A DNA stretch of 64,000 nt, taken from positions 19,064 through 83,063 of the forward strand of contig KV419441.1 in NCBI GenBank assembly GCA_001630475.1, written 5' to 3'. The position numbers and the translations under genes were made by a program. This document shows positions 23,069-35,577 of this stretch, one piece after another (within the stretch, counting starts at the first letter, position 1; each line of letters starts with the position of its first letter). Source of the DNA: Sistotremastrum niveocremeum HHB9708. Taxonomy: Eukaryota; Basidiomycota; Agaricomycetes; Sistotremastrales; Sistotremastraceae. The notes below the pieces were generated by a model. It made no database searches. It worked only from the letters and a program-made list of their open reading frames with translations, and was not told the origin of the DNA.

Positions 23069-24634
23069 TTAGTCGGCATACTTGGCCATGAACCCACGAT
23101 GGAACTTCTCCAATTTCCCAACGTATTCCTCAACGCCAGCGCAAAGGCACGTAAGACGATAATGATTCTGCCCCTCAACCTGCCCGAATCCATCTCCCGG
23201 AACGACACAAATACCAGTCTCATCAAGCAACGCAAGCGCATAGAATGTATCAGGCGTCTTCCCAGCTTCTTTCGCTTTCTCCACCGCCTTTTTTGTAAAG
23301 TAGATCCTAGGGAAGAGATATAGCGCTCCGGGACTATCCACACACGAAACGCCGGGGAGAGCATTTAATCGCTCTGCGATCAATTTCGTTCGTTCCGCGA
23401 GTGCTTTATGCGTTGCGTCTGTTTCCTTTTTCCAAAGCGGATACGAAGGCGAACCAGGCTTTGGAGGGCGGACCATACAATCTACACCGATCTGTCCACC
23501 AAGAGGCGGACACAGGCCCACAGAGATCATCTTATAGATGAGCGCGAGGACGTCTTCGGGAAAATTGGTGCATTCAAAGTATCCGCCTCTTCTTCCACAT
23601 TCGCCTGTTACGCCTTTTGAGATGGAGTGGAATGAGACGAGGGGGACTGGTGAGTTCGCTTCGCGGACTAATTTTTTGAAGGAGATGAATTGGGCGGTGG
23701 GGTGGTGGATGTTTGCTTGGTAGACTTCGTCTGCTAATATCACCAGATTATTCTTCTCAGCGAGATCGATGAGCTCCAGTATCACTTCTTTAGTGAGAAC
23801 CGAGCCTGTAGGATTGCCTGGATTAATGACGACGAGGGCTTTTGGTTCGATACCCTCATTGCGGGCTTTTTCGAGTGCTGCACGAACGGATTGGGGAGAT
23901 GTGGACCAGGCGGAGGATTCGTCGAGGTAGTAGGGTATTGCGAGGCCTCCGTGTTGGGTTAGGGAAGCGGTGTAGAGGGGATATTGGGGAATTGGGATTA
24001 GGAGACCGGATTTGGGGGAGGAGATGAGCATTGAGATCATGAGTGATACGCCGGCTGATGCGCCGCCTGTTAGGAAGATATTATCTGCAGACGCAGGATA
24101 TCCATCGCGTTCTATCGATCCAACATTAGTACGCGATGAAATAGATTATAGCATGGAAAGGTTACCTTCGATAAACTTGGCTACATTCTTACGAATAAAG
24201 CTCGCGCCCTGACTCTGCGAATAAGCTCCAATACTCCCAATCTCCTTCTCCAACTCCCTCGCCCTCTCAACAACATCATCAGGAAACACACCCAACCCGA
24301 TCACTTTCTCCGCCAAAGCAGGCCACTCCGTCAACGCAGCCACCTGTCTCGGAAAAGTGATCGGCTCCTGATCCAACCCTCTCTGCTGCGGATTCCCGAT
24401 ATTCGTAAAAACGACTTTATCGAATGGAAGTCCGTGGGATGTAGGGTGGTCTTTGAGTTGAACGACGTATTTTTCGGCTTTGATGGCTAGTTCGCCGCGG
24501 ACTGCGTATTGGACTTCGGAGAAGCGGGGGTTGAGGGAGGTTAGTTTGATGGAGGACATGATGGTTAGATTTCTGCGGGAGGTGAATGGATAGGGGTATT
24601 TATGTAGGAACCTGGCCGATGCAGCGAGGACCAT
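23069..24634 (-). CDS. ALT1: Alanine aminotransferase (class I PLP enzyme)
   Basis: Two exons (24634-24166 and 24111-23069) give 503 residues from the upstream Met, or 478 from the internal Met at 24559. It interconverts alanine and 2-oxoglutarate with pyruvate and glutamate. Visible motifs are IGNPQQRG and LTGGASAGV near the start, the cofactor-pocket NPGNPTG, ADEVYQANIH, and the PLP lysine in SISKGVTGECGRRGGY. The stretch between the two candidate starts (MVLAASARFLHKY...TSRRNLT) is Arg/Ser/Ala-rich without acidic residues, typical of a mitochondrial presequence. The gene may therefore yield mitochondrial and cytosolic forms. One intron of 54 nt. Confidence 0.92.
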
Positions 24635-24852
24635 GGGTGGAGTCCCAGTTCCGTCGGTGACTCGCGATTCACTTTTTCGATCGCGTTTTATCTCCGCATC
24701 CGCTTCGAAGCGCAACCTTGCTAAATCAGTTCCATCACTGATCCGATCAACAATGTTTGTTTGAACATGAAACTTGAGGATTAGGTTACTAGTGCTAGAC
24801 ATTAGCAGAATATTTTGAAATTATTAGAGTAATGGATATGAATGATGAATGA

Positions 24853-26959
24853 TCAACTTGAAGAACTTGAACAATGTAAAGCAACGACGAGCGCGACATT
24901 CCTCGCCCCCTCCTCCCCACTCATCCTCATCCATCTCCCCAATCTCGGTTCTTGACCTAACGCAGCACTCAACAATACCACCGACTCAGTTTTCTTCCCC
25001 TTCCCTGCTCCCTGAGTCCCATTTCCATTTCCATTAGCATTAGCGGGAGCATCAGTAACTGTCGAAGGAGGAGATGAAGGAGGGGATGGAGGACGCGCCC
25101 AAGCAGCTTCATCAATATAACTCCCAGGAACCGAAATCAACTGCAAAGAATTAACAAATCCCATCGCACCAATCGTCCCCATCGCCGATAAACTCTTCAA
25201 TTTCTCATCGAGTTTCCAAAGGCGAATTTCTCCGTCCCACGAGCCTACAATTCCCATTAGTATTAGTTACTTCTGTGTAGAGAGGAAGTGGGGGAGGGCG
25301 TACCTGAAGCGATTGTATCGGAATACCGAAGTGCACCTAGAGAGGTTATCCACCGAGGAGACGAGACGGGTCCTTCGGTGCTTGACTGTATCGTATGTAA
25401 ACCGTGTGCGACGGGGATCGTGAAGAGTGGTTTCTTTTTTTGGGTATTCCATAATGATATCGACCTTGCACAAAAATTAGTGAAGTTTGGAGGAGGTGAG
25501 GGGGGAAAAAAGGTACCCGCTGTCTCCGCCTGAGACGAATGTAACTTCATCAATCATAGCAACACAATCAATACTTCCCTCAATAAACCTCTTCTCCCCC
25601 CTCCCTCCCCCTCCCTCTCCGCCGTCCTCATTTTCTTCGTCCTCCAACCCCCCCTCCAAAACCTCCCTAAGTCGACTCTTCCCACCCCCCCTAAACACAA
25701 GTTGCGTCTCATCCCCAATCTTCCAATACCTAACACTCTTATCCCGTCCACCACAACTCAAAGCTACTTCCCCTCTTAAAGAATCGATAGAGAGGATAGG
25801 ATCTTGATGGCCGAATAATGTTTCTACGTACCCCATTGTGGTGAGATCGTGGATTTTGAGAGTACGGTCATAGGAGGATGTGTATATTTGATGGGTGCCT
25901 TTTCGGAATGTTATGCCCTGCTCCAAAGTATAAGTATTTTTGGGAAGAGAGAAAGAGGGAGGGGGGACGTACGGATATTATGTCGCGATGCCCTGTGAAT
26001 GCGCGTATCCAAGATTCGTTCTCAACATCCCATACCCCAATCTTCCTATCCTTTCCACCCGAAACGAGATATTTGCCATCAGAGCTCACAGCCAAACAAA
26101 GCACTTCATCCGTATGTCCTGCAGCGTTTTGGACTTCTTCGCGGATGGAGCCTACGCCTGGTTCTTTTGATTTTCCTTTTGCCTTCTTCTGAGGTTTATA
26201 GACGATTATTTTTCGGAATGTTTTGGTTTTTGTGGGAGGAGAGGGGGAGGGGGAGGGGAGGAGGGTGTGTTTTGATATTGAGCCGTCTTTTGAGGATGTG
26301 AAGAGGTAGTGGCCGTTTTCGGAGAGTGTGGCGGCTGTGAGAGGGAGTTTGTGGGAGCGGAGACGGAGAGTGGGAGGTGATATGAGGGAGAGCTACGAAG
26401 TATTAGATGGGGAGGATAAAAAGAGGAGGGACGTACAGAGTTTGCGATGAATAGATGGACTTTTCCTGCGTGTTCGAGCTATAGAGTGTTAGTTTGGCTC
26501 AGGGAAGAAATGAGGGACATACGACGTCTCGTTGTAATCGTGCAGAAATAATTTCTCGGTCGATTTCTGCAGCGTCGAACTCGCCCTCGCCTACGAAATG
26601 TTAGGACAAGAATTTTGCAGGACGGTGAACGCACCGAGTTCTTCCTTTAGACCGTCGAGGTAGACTTTGGCTAGTCTAAGTCTTTTCTGCGCAGGCGTCT
26701 CATTCTCATCTTCCTCCCCACTCCCTTCTTCCACATCCTCAGCTCTAAGCTCAAGATCATCAATATCCCCATCGTCATCCTCATCCGTCTCGTCCGACTC
26801 TTGTGTCCTCTTCTTCACATTTTTCACCGGAGTCTTATTTCCTTTCTTCTGAAACTTTCCAGGTTTGGAAGCTTTTGACTGGTGCTTGGATGCAGACTTT
26901 GATGGACCTGCGATTGGCCGCTTCCGCTTTTTGGAGGAGGAGAAGAACGAGTCTGGCAT
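24853..26959 (-). CDS. RRP9: U3 snoRNP WD40 protein Rrp9 (U3-55K)
   Basis: Seven exons (26959-26635, 26590-26523, 26478-26437, 26392-25973, 25917-25517, 25464-25304, 25244-24853) give 602 residues. The N-terminus is Lys-rich, with nuclear-localisation character, then Asp/Glu-rich, ending in the family block RLRLAKVYLDGLKEELG and the DREIISARLQRDV helix. Seven WD repeats follow, for example LVSGGKDRKIGVWD, YTSSYDRTLKIHDL, ALSCGGRDKSVRYWK and GSWDGEIRLWKL. It binds U3 snoRNA box B/C in the nucleolar small-subunit processome. Two repeats carry fungal low-complexity loops (EEENEDGGEGGGGRG-type near the fifth, Pro/Ser near the seventh) that lengthen the protein beyond the yeast form. Confidence 0.87.
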
Positions 26960-27398
26960 GGAGGAGGGAGGAAAGTTTTAGTTACGGAGTTGCCTTGTAT
27001 GGTGGAGAGGGAAAGGGACCGGTATATCCGCGACGGCATCAACTTCAATGACAATGACATCGCTCGTCCACGCTCTTGGTCTAATTCTGGATTCACACAC
27101 GATAGTTGCGGATGGCCGTGTTCTGTTCTGGCTGTATCTACTCACAGATCTGGAAGCGAAGCACGCGGCTTCTTGACTCTGCACTAACTTTGTTATCTGC
27201 TACTCGTTGATCGAAGGGAAGCACGCGTTGTTCAGGATCTGGAGTGAATTGTCCCATGGACTGAACTCATGTGCTCGTCGAACCACACCGCGAAGACGTG
27301 AGAGTGGAGTCGTCGCAATCTCACACTCGCTGCACATGCTCGCTCTTATAACTCGCCCATCCCAATGTACCGAACCAGAGTGAGAGCCAGAGTCAGCC
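26960..27398. other. Divergent promoter region between RRP9 and sedolisin 1
   Basis: 439 bp. The sedolisin side has CTTATAACTC about 45 nt before its ATG, a weak TATA candidate. No other gene or repeat seen. Confidence 0.35.
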
Positions 27399-29548
27399 AT
27401 GCTCTCCCTCCTCGCCTTTGCTCTCCTCGCCACCGCCTTCTCATTCGCAACCCCAATAACCAACCACGTAGTCCACGAAAAGCGCTCCGTAGCAGCCGCA
27501 TCATGGTCTCTCTCCCATCGCGCCTCTCCCGACTCTCCCCTTCCCCTTCGTATCGGTCTCAAACAATCAAACATTGACAAGCTCTACGACGAGCTACTCG
27601 ATATCTCTCATCCTGATTCGCCCAACTATGGGAATCATTGGTCGGCGCAGCAGGTCGCTGATTATTTCAGACCGGGGGTGGAGACTGTCAATGCTGTCAA
27701 GGGATGGCTTGTCGATAGTGGCTTTGAGCATCAGAGAATGAGGCTTGCAAAGGGTGGTCAGTGGTTGGAGATGAACGTCACCGTTGCCGAGGCCGAAGAG
27801 GTAGATCTCCCTCCCCGTCTTTAAAATTATGCTAACATCTCGTAGCTGTTGAAAGCAGAGTATCACGTCTACGAACACCCCTCAGGCCGCAAACACCACG
27901 GTCCGTCCCCCCTCCCTCGTCCTCTAACCCTCTAACATTAAATAGCATGCAACTCCTACTCCGTCCCCGCCCACATCCAAGAACACATCGAACTCATAAC
28001 TCCCACCGTAGCCTTCGACGCCCTCATCGCCCCCCCAAAGCGCACCGTCCCCTTCTCCAAGCGCAAACGCTCCCCAGCGACTCCAGTCCCAGGCGCCGCC
28101 AAAGGCCTAGGCGACCCCTCCTCCGGAAACGGACCTAAACTCCTCCCAGGCTCTTCCGGAAAACTAAAAGGAATAATCACAGAACTCGAACAATGCGACG
28201 AATTCATCACCCCCGTCTGTCTTCAAACTCTCTACGATATAATCTACAAACCTATCGCAACGCACAAGAATTCATACGGGATTACAGAATTCACTCCGCA
28301 GAGTTATCTTCCGGCAGATCTTGATATGTTCTTTAAGAACTTTTCAAAGAGTCAGATTGGTCAGAGGCCGAATTTGATTTCGATTGATGGAGGGGAGTTA
28401 CAGACTATTGAAGAATCGTTCAATTTTAACGGAGAATCCGACCTCGATCTCGAATACGGAATGACACTCACCAATCCCCAACCTATCACGCTCTATCAAA
28501 CAGGCGACATCCCCGAAGGCGCGTCATTCAATAATCTCCTCGACGCCCTCGACGGGTCATACTGCACATTCGAAGGAGGAGACGATCCGACTCAAGATGG
28601 AATCTATCCTGATCCTCTTAAAGGAGGTTTCGATAAACCGGAGAGTTGTGGGATTGTTAAACCTGCGAATGTGATTTCGACTTCGTATGGGATGAACGAG
28701 GCGGACGCGAGTCTTTTTTATGCACAGAGGCAGTGTAGTGAGTATGGCAAGTTGGGGTTGATGGGGACTACTATTCTTTATTCGTCCGGGGACGATGGAG
28801 TTGCTGGATTTGGGAATGAGTGTATTTTCCCGAATGGGACGCAGGGCGTTGGAGGGACGCGGTTCAATCGTACGTCCCCCTCTTCCCTCCTTTAACACAT
28901 ACTAATATGATGGGTAGCCTCATTCCCCGGTGGATGCCCCTTCGTCACCTCCGTCGGCGCAACACAAGTCAACCCCGGTTCCTCAGTCTTCGCCCCCGAA
29001 TCCGCCTGCGAACAAGTAATCTTCTCCGGCGGCGGATTCTCCAATTTCTTCTCCATCCCCTCCTATCAAAAATCCCAAGTCGCCTCCTTCCTCAAAAATC
29101 ATCCACCCCCCTACACATCAGCCCAATTCAACAACTCAGGCACATCTCGCGGATTCCCAGATCTAAGTGCCAACGGGGCGAATTATGTTATTGCGATTGA
29201 TGGAGAGTTCGAGCTTGTGTTTGGGACTAGTGCGAGTTCGCCTGTTGTGGGGAGTATTTTGACGCTTGTTAATGATGCGAGACTTGCGATTGGGAAAGGC
29301 CCTATTGGGTTTATTAATCCTACTATTTATTCGGAGGGGTTTAGGGATGCTTTTAATGATATTACTACTGGGGGGTACGTCTTTTCCACGATCTCTGCTT
29401 TAGCTGAGTGTAGTGATACTGATTTGGATGCAGGAATCAGGGATGTGGGACGCCTGGGTTTACGAGTGCGCCGGGGTGGGATCCTGTGACGGGTCTTGGG
29501 ACGCCCAACTTTTTGAAGTTGTTGGCAAAGTGGTTGATCTTGCCTTGA
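27399..29548 (+). CDS. Secreted sedolisin-type tripeptidyl peptidase 1 (family S53)
   Basis: Five exons (27399-27800, 27846-27900, 27946-28869, 28918-29374, 29434-29548) give 650 residues. A signal peptide (MLSLLAFALLATAFSFA) is followed by a pro-kumamolisin activation domain (SNIDKLYDELLDISHPDS, YGNHWSAQQVADYF). The mature catalytic part carries the Glu/Asp pair in ESDLDLEYG, the oxyanion Asp in YSSGDDGVAG, the nucleophile in FGTSASSPV, and a calcium-site GWDPVTGLGTP at the end. It should remove tripeptides from protein N-termini at acid pH outside the cell. All catalytic elements are intact. It differs from the second S53 gene at 57.7 kb in intron positions and sequence, so the two are not a recent duplicate pair. 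Confidence 0.9.
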
Positions 29549-30831
29549 GAGTGCTTCTCATAAGCATGGCTACGACGACGTGGGACTTGTGGAACGGTTT
29601 AAAATGTGATTTTATTGATTATACATGTGAATATACGAGTTGCGAAATGTTTTTAGGTTACTGTTGCCCTTGCTTTGACTGTGATTGTGATTGTGATTGT
29701 GGAAAACCTGTCCGACTCTTGCATAATGCAGGTCAAGTCTCAGGTAACCGTTCATTCGCGGAATACAAGGCTCGTTCACCGAATCGCATTCTGAAATTTG
29801 AGATCGCAGTCTTAGCCGATCCGACGCGATGCGAAGCCCATCCCCGTCTTCGAGCTCCTCCTCTCCGATTAGATCCCCAGTCGACAATGCCAGATCTCCG
29901 ATTTCGGTTTCGATTTCAAAGATACACCCATGCATGCGGGCGATATGATATACGGGATACGGAATATCCGACGATCGATCGATCGAGTGCGAAGGCGAGT
30001 GGAAGCGCAAGTAAGCGAATACGCGGAAGAATTCGAAGGAGCGATAACGATTCGTAAGATAGTGAAGATAAGCGGTTTGTGAGGATAGTGAGCCAAGTGA
30101 GATCTGATGCGGACGACGTCTGATCGATTGCAGGTGCAAGTCTTATGTTGGAGACCGCATGGTGCTTTGCACGTTCTTTGAAGAATTACTTGAGAGTGAT
30201 ATCATCTGGGATGGCGAGCTTTGCATGAGGTCGACTGGCACATGTGTACGTCGCTGAGGGTCTCTGGCATGTTTCAAAGTGATGGATGTAACTCAGATGC
30301 ATATATGAGAAGTAACGACTCTGAATTTCCGTTCGAGAATGAATCGGCGATAGGTAACTCGGCGTTTCGACGACACTAGGCTGAAATGTTGGATTCTCAT
30401 TATATCATCAGACTGAGTATCGCGCCCGTTTCGGGTGCAAATGACTCGTCCGGTCTCTGGAGACGCAGGAGGGACAGAGAGCCATGCATGATAGGGTCAT
30501 AAGATGGGAGAATTTGAGGATGAAGCATGCGGTCCTGTGTCTCAGGCATATTCAGGGATCGAGAAAGAGCGCGATGGGATGGGATGTTCTGATGTTCTGA
30601 GCCGCATGCATGAGGTTGTGAAGGGCAGATGATAACGAGGTATAGTAGAGTAAGGATCTTCCGAGGCGGACGTCATTTGTAGAATATACTGGTAAGGCGT
30701 ATATGGAGTCATCCAACGCAGAATGAAAGCCCGGGGAATTCGTTCTTCGTCACTGACTGGAGATAAGAAGTGATTTCGACATGCCACCTTCGATGTTCTT
30801 CTTCGAAGGACAGTGCACGATGAAGGAAAGT
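29549..30831. other. Intergenic region with duplicated segment
   Basis: About 1.28 kb of non-coding DNA. It contains a short GTGATT tandem run near 29680-29700, and palindromic TCGATCGATCGA near 29970. From about 30474 it matches a second site at 34379-34822 (listed separately). Open frames over 29412-30139 on both strands lack family features and codon structure and are not called. Confidence 0.4.
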
Positions 30832-30925
30832 CTAAAAAGAGGCAGAATAGCTTTTTGACGCATGTCGGGAATGAACATCCGAATAACGTATGACTGGGTC
30901 CAGGACGACGGGAAGCCGAATACTA
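30474..30925. repeat. Duplicated segment, copy 1 (3' end and flank of DUF6535 gene A)
   Basis: This stretch matches 34379-34822 in the same orientation, with shared blocks such as GAGGATGAAGCATGCGGT, CCGAGGCGAACGTC/CCGAGGCGGACGTC and AGGACGACGGGAAG in the same order. It includes the last 30 or so codons of DUF6535 gene A (to 30925) and its 3' flank. Identity by eye is roughly 75-80 percent with small gaps. Confidence 0.6.
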
Positions 30926-33351
30926 GTACTGGTGTCGCTGCTAACAAAGGGCTGCGAGGGAGTATGACACACACGCCGGAGCGCTGAGCTGGAGTGACCA
31001 TGCGGATCAACTCGTTTATGAAGTAATTGAACGCGACTTCGAATAGACAGTGCTCGATTGTGGATGGAATTAGGTGGAGGCTGTTCTTCGTCCCCCCTAT
31101 GTGCAGGTATAGCCATGCATACTTGGAGAAACTGAAGCAGCGAGGGGATATCTGAGATTACGGATAGATCAGAGTGCTCAAGACAGAGCAAGATGGTGTC
31201 GCAATGACTTTTCTGGGTCTCCCGCGTGATTTTGCGAGTTGCCAGATGGAGGATGCGAGAGAGATCGATATTTCCAGGAAGCTGGAAATCCACGGGGAGG
31301 CCCTGGACCAGAATTTCGAGCAAGTCGAAGACGAGCACCGAGCTTAAGGAAGCTTCGACGTCCGGTAGGCGAGTTAAGAAAGGGGCTAAATCTTGGAGCA
31401 TTTGGGTCTCATCTCCTTTCAGAAATTGCTTAATTATTTGTGGTAGTTCATGCCACGCGGGATTAGGGCAGCCTATGACAGACTGGATGATCGACACGCG
31501 ACTAGCCCTCGGTATGTCGCTGAATGCTTTTGGTGAGTCCTTCTCGAGAAGTATGGAGCATTCGTCAATGGCGCTCCAGAAAAGCAAGCGCCTTTGTTTG
31601 AGACCGCCATCCTGGTCGCGACCTCTGTCGAACGTACACAGAATGTGAATGAGGAATTGCTTGTACGGAAGTTGATAAAACTCTCTTAATCTTCGGCTCC
31701 CGTGAGAAAAGGACGAGAAAACCCCAAATGAAGGCAAGATCATCCTTCGGAGCTCTCCTGATGCTGCGACCAATCGTGCGCACTCCAGTTGACACCATTT
31801 CACAATCGTTATCTCGTTGGCCGGGAGCTTCAGCCGAGGCCAAGACACGCTCAGCCACTCCCCAAAGTGTAGAATATGCTCGTTCATCATGGCCCTCACG
31901 CGTGGAGAGTTGTCGGACGAGATAAGACGAGTGTAAGCAGTGGAGAATGAATCCAGGACGGATAGGTCCGTAGTGAAAATCCATTCTTTCAGCTGTAGAG
32001 CAGGAACAGCACGTTCCAAGAGGTCTGGGTCCTGGACTTCCGACAATAGCTGCGCGTATGTCTTCACGGCTTCCCTCCGAGCCAGTGACCTATCGCTGAG
32101 CCCTCCTTCCTTTTCGAGCAAGACGGTATCTCCCTCGCCCTCGTCCTTCTCGATGGCGGCTGTATACCGCTCCTGTATCTTTGTCGGGAGAGCAAGCAGT
32201 CTGCGGATCATCCGACTGAACGTCCCGGAGAATGGCGAATCCAGTCGCACAACGCCATGTATAGTAGCTGCAGCGATCGCAAACCACGCGAGGAGTGTAA
32301 AGAGTGTACTGGTCTGAGCTGTTGCGAATAAGATTGGTGCGAAGCCGCCGTAGGTCACCGATATACACCATGACTGAAACAAAAGTCCAGCAAGAAATAA
32401 GGCGATGGACAGAAACAGTGACCAATGCAGTGTGTTATTGATCAGTGGCCAAAGCCATCGCATTATCGTTTTCTTTCTGGCCTCGTGACGCATGGTCTTT
32501 TCAAGGTATGTGGATGCATCTCCCATGTTGAGTAGACGTTCCACCCATTGTCTTCCCAGAACGCAAGACCCCGCGTTCAGTATCTGAGATAGAACCAGTC
32601 TCAGCGTAGATCTTGTAATTTGTGAAGACCGTCGTACCGTCAAAACCAAGGCGAGAGTGTAAAACATGTAGGCGATCTGGTCCGAGATGGGCGGTATCGT
32701 AGGGGTCGATGTGAAAGGGGTTGAAAAGACAGTATTCGTGATAAATGACGAAGGGGATACGGTGCTATTGGTGCTATTGCCGTTGGAACTTTGCGCTTGC
32801 CAGAAAGTAGAGTTGTTGATTATCCAGGCGGTGTCCCTTAAGTTGTTTGCCGCCAAAGACTGTGCTAGAGGCGCCTGGAATGACGTGAGGACGGTCGAGA
32901 AAATGGCGATCTATCAAGATGCCACATCAGTATCGTTCCTGTTTGAGGAACAATAACACCTGCAAATACGAGCGATACGTCCATCCTTGTTTTCAAGCCC
33001 TCAACTTGTTCTTTGGTCTTTGTCGTTGTGCTTTGCCAGATAGCTCGCCACCCCGCGGGATCATACCACGGTTTTACCGACTGCGATTGTTCATCTGCCC
33101 TGACTTCAGAGGCCTGGCTTAGAAAGGGGAAGATTTCTGTCGGCAAGTCGCAAACCTGGCAAATTCTGCCTCCCAAGGGCTTGCAGGGAGTCGGAATGTC
33201 TGTCCAGTGTAATTTTCTGCTCAACAAGGGTACTGTTTATGTTTTCAACGAGTGCCAAGAGTTTACGAAATGTGGGCGTGTCGAAGCAGTCCGTGTTTTC
33301 ACTGCTGGGAGTTGGATCGGTTAATATCGTGGACGACCTGCTGCGATCCAT
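30832..33351 (-). CDS. DUF6535-type membrane protein A
   Basis: Predicted exons 33351-33156, 33094-32964, 32910-32638 and 32583-30832 give 783 residues. The N-terminal 65 residues form a short helical stretch (FDTPTFRKLLALVENINS). Next comes a conserved KPWYDPAGWRAIW block, then four hydrophobic segments: VFIAIFSTVLTSFQAPL, AYMFYTLALVLT running into ILNAGSCVLGRQW, SLFLSIALFLAGLLFQSW and LFTLLAWFAIAAATIHGV. These match the pattern I know as DUF6535, an Agaricomycete family of unknown function. The remaining 500 residues are soluble and helical. The second intron (32963-32911) has a GC donor at the exact place where the paralogues have GT. The last 30 codons differ from the paralogues, so the 3' end may use another splice. 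It has two paralogues in this window. Confidence 0.7.
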
Positions 33352-35577
33352 AACGGTGAAGATGAGGAGTCGACGGGTAGAGATGGAATGTATCCAGACT
33401 TTTATCTCATTGTGATCTACATGCCTTGCGTGACAGGAGTGAATGCAGCGATCCGGTGGGCAGACTATGGGTGATTGACGCCCTGAGCATCCTGCCTTGT
33501 TCATTTTTTGGCATGTGTGGTGCGTTCTCTGATGTTCGCTAAGCTCTCGACACCCTAAAAGGTACAATCATCGATGCAAATAATCCCACGCTTTCAGGGG
33601 GCAGGCTGATGCGCTGAAGGACGATCTAAGTCTCCTCGCTGTGCGCAGGGTCGGCAGATGTGGCGGTGTTAGAAACAAATGCAGTCGAGTAAATGAAGTA
33701 TACGAAGAAAGGGGGATGGGGAGGTGTTGCCGGAGAGACCTGGTGAGGATGTGCACCTTGTCGTGCAGAATACTTCTGTTACTGAGAGGGCAAAATGCAT
33801 CGTGAATTTGCTTGAGGGTCAGGACTCAGGACCTAGAGGCGTTATCTGTCTGGCACTTTGGAGATCCAGACCACTGAGGCTGATGATCCGGTCATTGGGT
33901 ATCGTCACTCTCGCTGATGAAGGGAACATCCTTAAACAGTCGTCAACACCTTAGGATCGGCGTGATGACAGAACAAAGCCACCTGCTGGTTCGGGCGTCG
34001 ATGGCCGGTAGGTGGTATATCTGGTATGAATGTGAAAAGAAGGACAGGATCTACCGGAAAGGGAGCCTTGAGTGCGCTCAGCCGTATGCGGTGCCACTAG
34101 GATCTACAGTAGCAGTGTTCCGAGCAGAAGCTTCGAAAAAGGTATTATCTGCAATCTCGCAACGTTGCACGGGGTCGAGTGGCACATGCTGACTTGAGGT
34201 CAATCAGAGCAGGGCCTTTGGAAAGGGTTGCTCGTACTGAATCGGTATTGGCTGTGGGAGGTGCAGTGGCTCTGGATTCTGATCATAGAGTCAGCAAAGG
34301 ATGATTGACTTGGACTGAGCAATATTGCTTACTGTATGTTCCGAGCACGAACGACATTCATACTTGTAGATAAAAACGGAGGAGAGTCATGCACATTGTG
34401 TTCCCATGACAAGAAAATTGAGGATGAAGCATGCGGTTCTGCAACATTGAGGTGTCGGGTAGGGGGTTGCACGGTGTAGGGATCTGAGGCGATGCTCTAC
34501 GGCTGATACAGAGGGTCCGAGTTGAGGACGACATCTTAGGCTGATGTTGTGGTGTACTTCAGCACAATGAGAATTTCCCGAGGCGAACGTCTTTTGACAA
34601 AGGTGCTTGTCACAGGTGTGATCTCATCCGACGAACAATAAATTGGGGTTCATCGTCACTGGCAGACGATAAGAGGTCATGGCATGCCACCTGCTGCGCA
34701 GACAAACACCAGCATTGCACCGCGAAGGACAGTCTAGAGAGAAACAGGTTGAGTGATCGGTACATTTTGCGAATGAGGATCCGAGTAGCGCATGATTGGA
34801 TCTAGGACGACGGGAAGACGAAATGTGGATAAATTTGACCGGAACTTGGAGTTTGCGAGAAATATATATGGGAGGCAAGAGGACAGCAAACTTCTACATC
34901 CAAGCCCCGGCAACGTGCGCGCCATTGGATGCTTCGTTCTCGCAAGGAGTCTCGCTCAAAGCTTCAACATTCGTAAAGGAGCGATATCTTCTTGAGCTGC
35001 AAGAGCTCTTCCGATACGGCGGACGAGAATATATTCATGCGCACGTTTAATTTGCCAAGGAGGTTTAGGTAGTCCGACTCGATATGAAATCGTATGCCCT
35101 TGCGGTCGAACCACTAAAAGCTCGCGAAGGTGAAGGCACATCGGTCGTGTCTTCCTACAGGTACTTAGAATGGCGAAGGTCTTGCGAAAACAGCAATTTG
35201 CCGGAGTTTCTCGAATCGCAGACCCCCTTGCAAGGCATCGCACATCTCTAGCCAAACTCTTCCATCGGAGTCGTGAAGATACACCGAATTACAGTGTGAA
35301 TTTGGAAACACCTCTTCCGTCTAATGACCATCGCTCTCGATGGGAATTCTGCCGTTGGGCGAGCCACAGTCCCGGCGAGATCATAACTCGGCGTATCGCA
35401 TCGAAGGCCAGATCATCCATGACGGGTCTTCTGGATTGACACCAATGACTTCACGAGGGAGAGTCGGGACGGATAGTGATCCGCGTTTCGAGTCGAATTT
35501 GATTCTGCTCCGCAGGATTCATTGATTGGAGTCGAAATCCAATTCGTGTCTGAATGAAAAGTTGCTCACAGCGTGGG
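33352..35577. other. Intergenic region between DUF6535 genes A and B
   Basis: About 2.2 kb. It contains the second copy of the duplicated segment (34379-34822). Open frames at 33724-34192 and 35170-35439 have no recognisable motif or intron structure and are not called. The rest shows nothing I can name. Confidence 0.4.
34379..34822. pseudogene. Duplicated segment, copy 2: remnant of a DUF6535 gene 3' end
   Basis: Matches 30474-30925 block by block. On the minus strand it retains RLPVVLDPIMRYSD-like coding that mirrors the C-terminus of gene A (RLPVVLDPVIRYSD), but no upstream DUF6535 coding continues from it, so it is a detached 3' fragment. It lies about 750 bp downstream of the end of gene B, between the paralogues, and marks an old local duplication or unequal crossover. 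Confidence 0.55.

Noticed and set aside
29412-30139. Long open frames on both strands downstream of sedolisin 1
   Set aside because: The plus frame overlaps the last sedolisin exon in another frame; both are low-complexity (Arg-rich, or Arg/His/Tyr-rich) with no family motif or splice structure.
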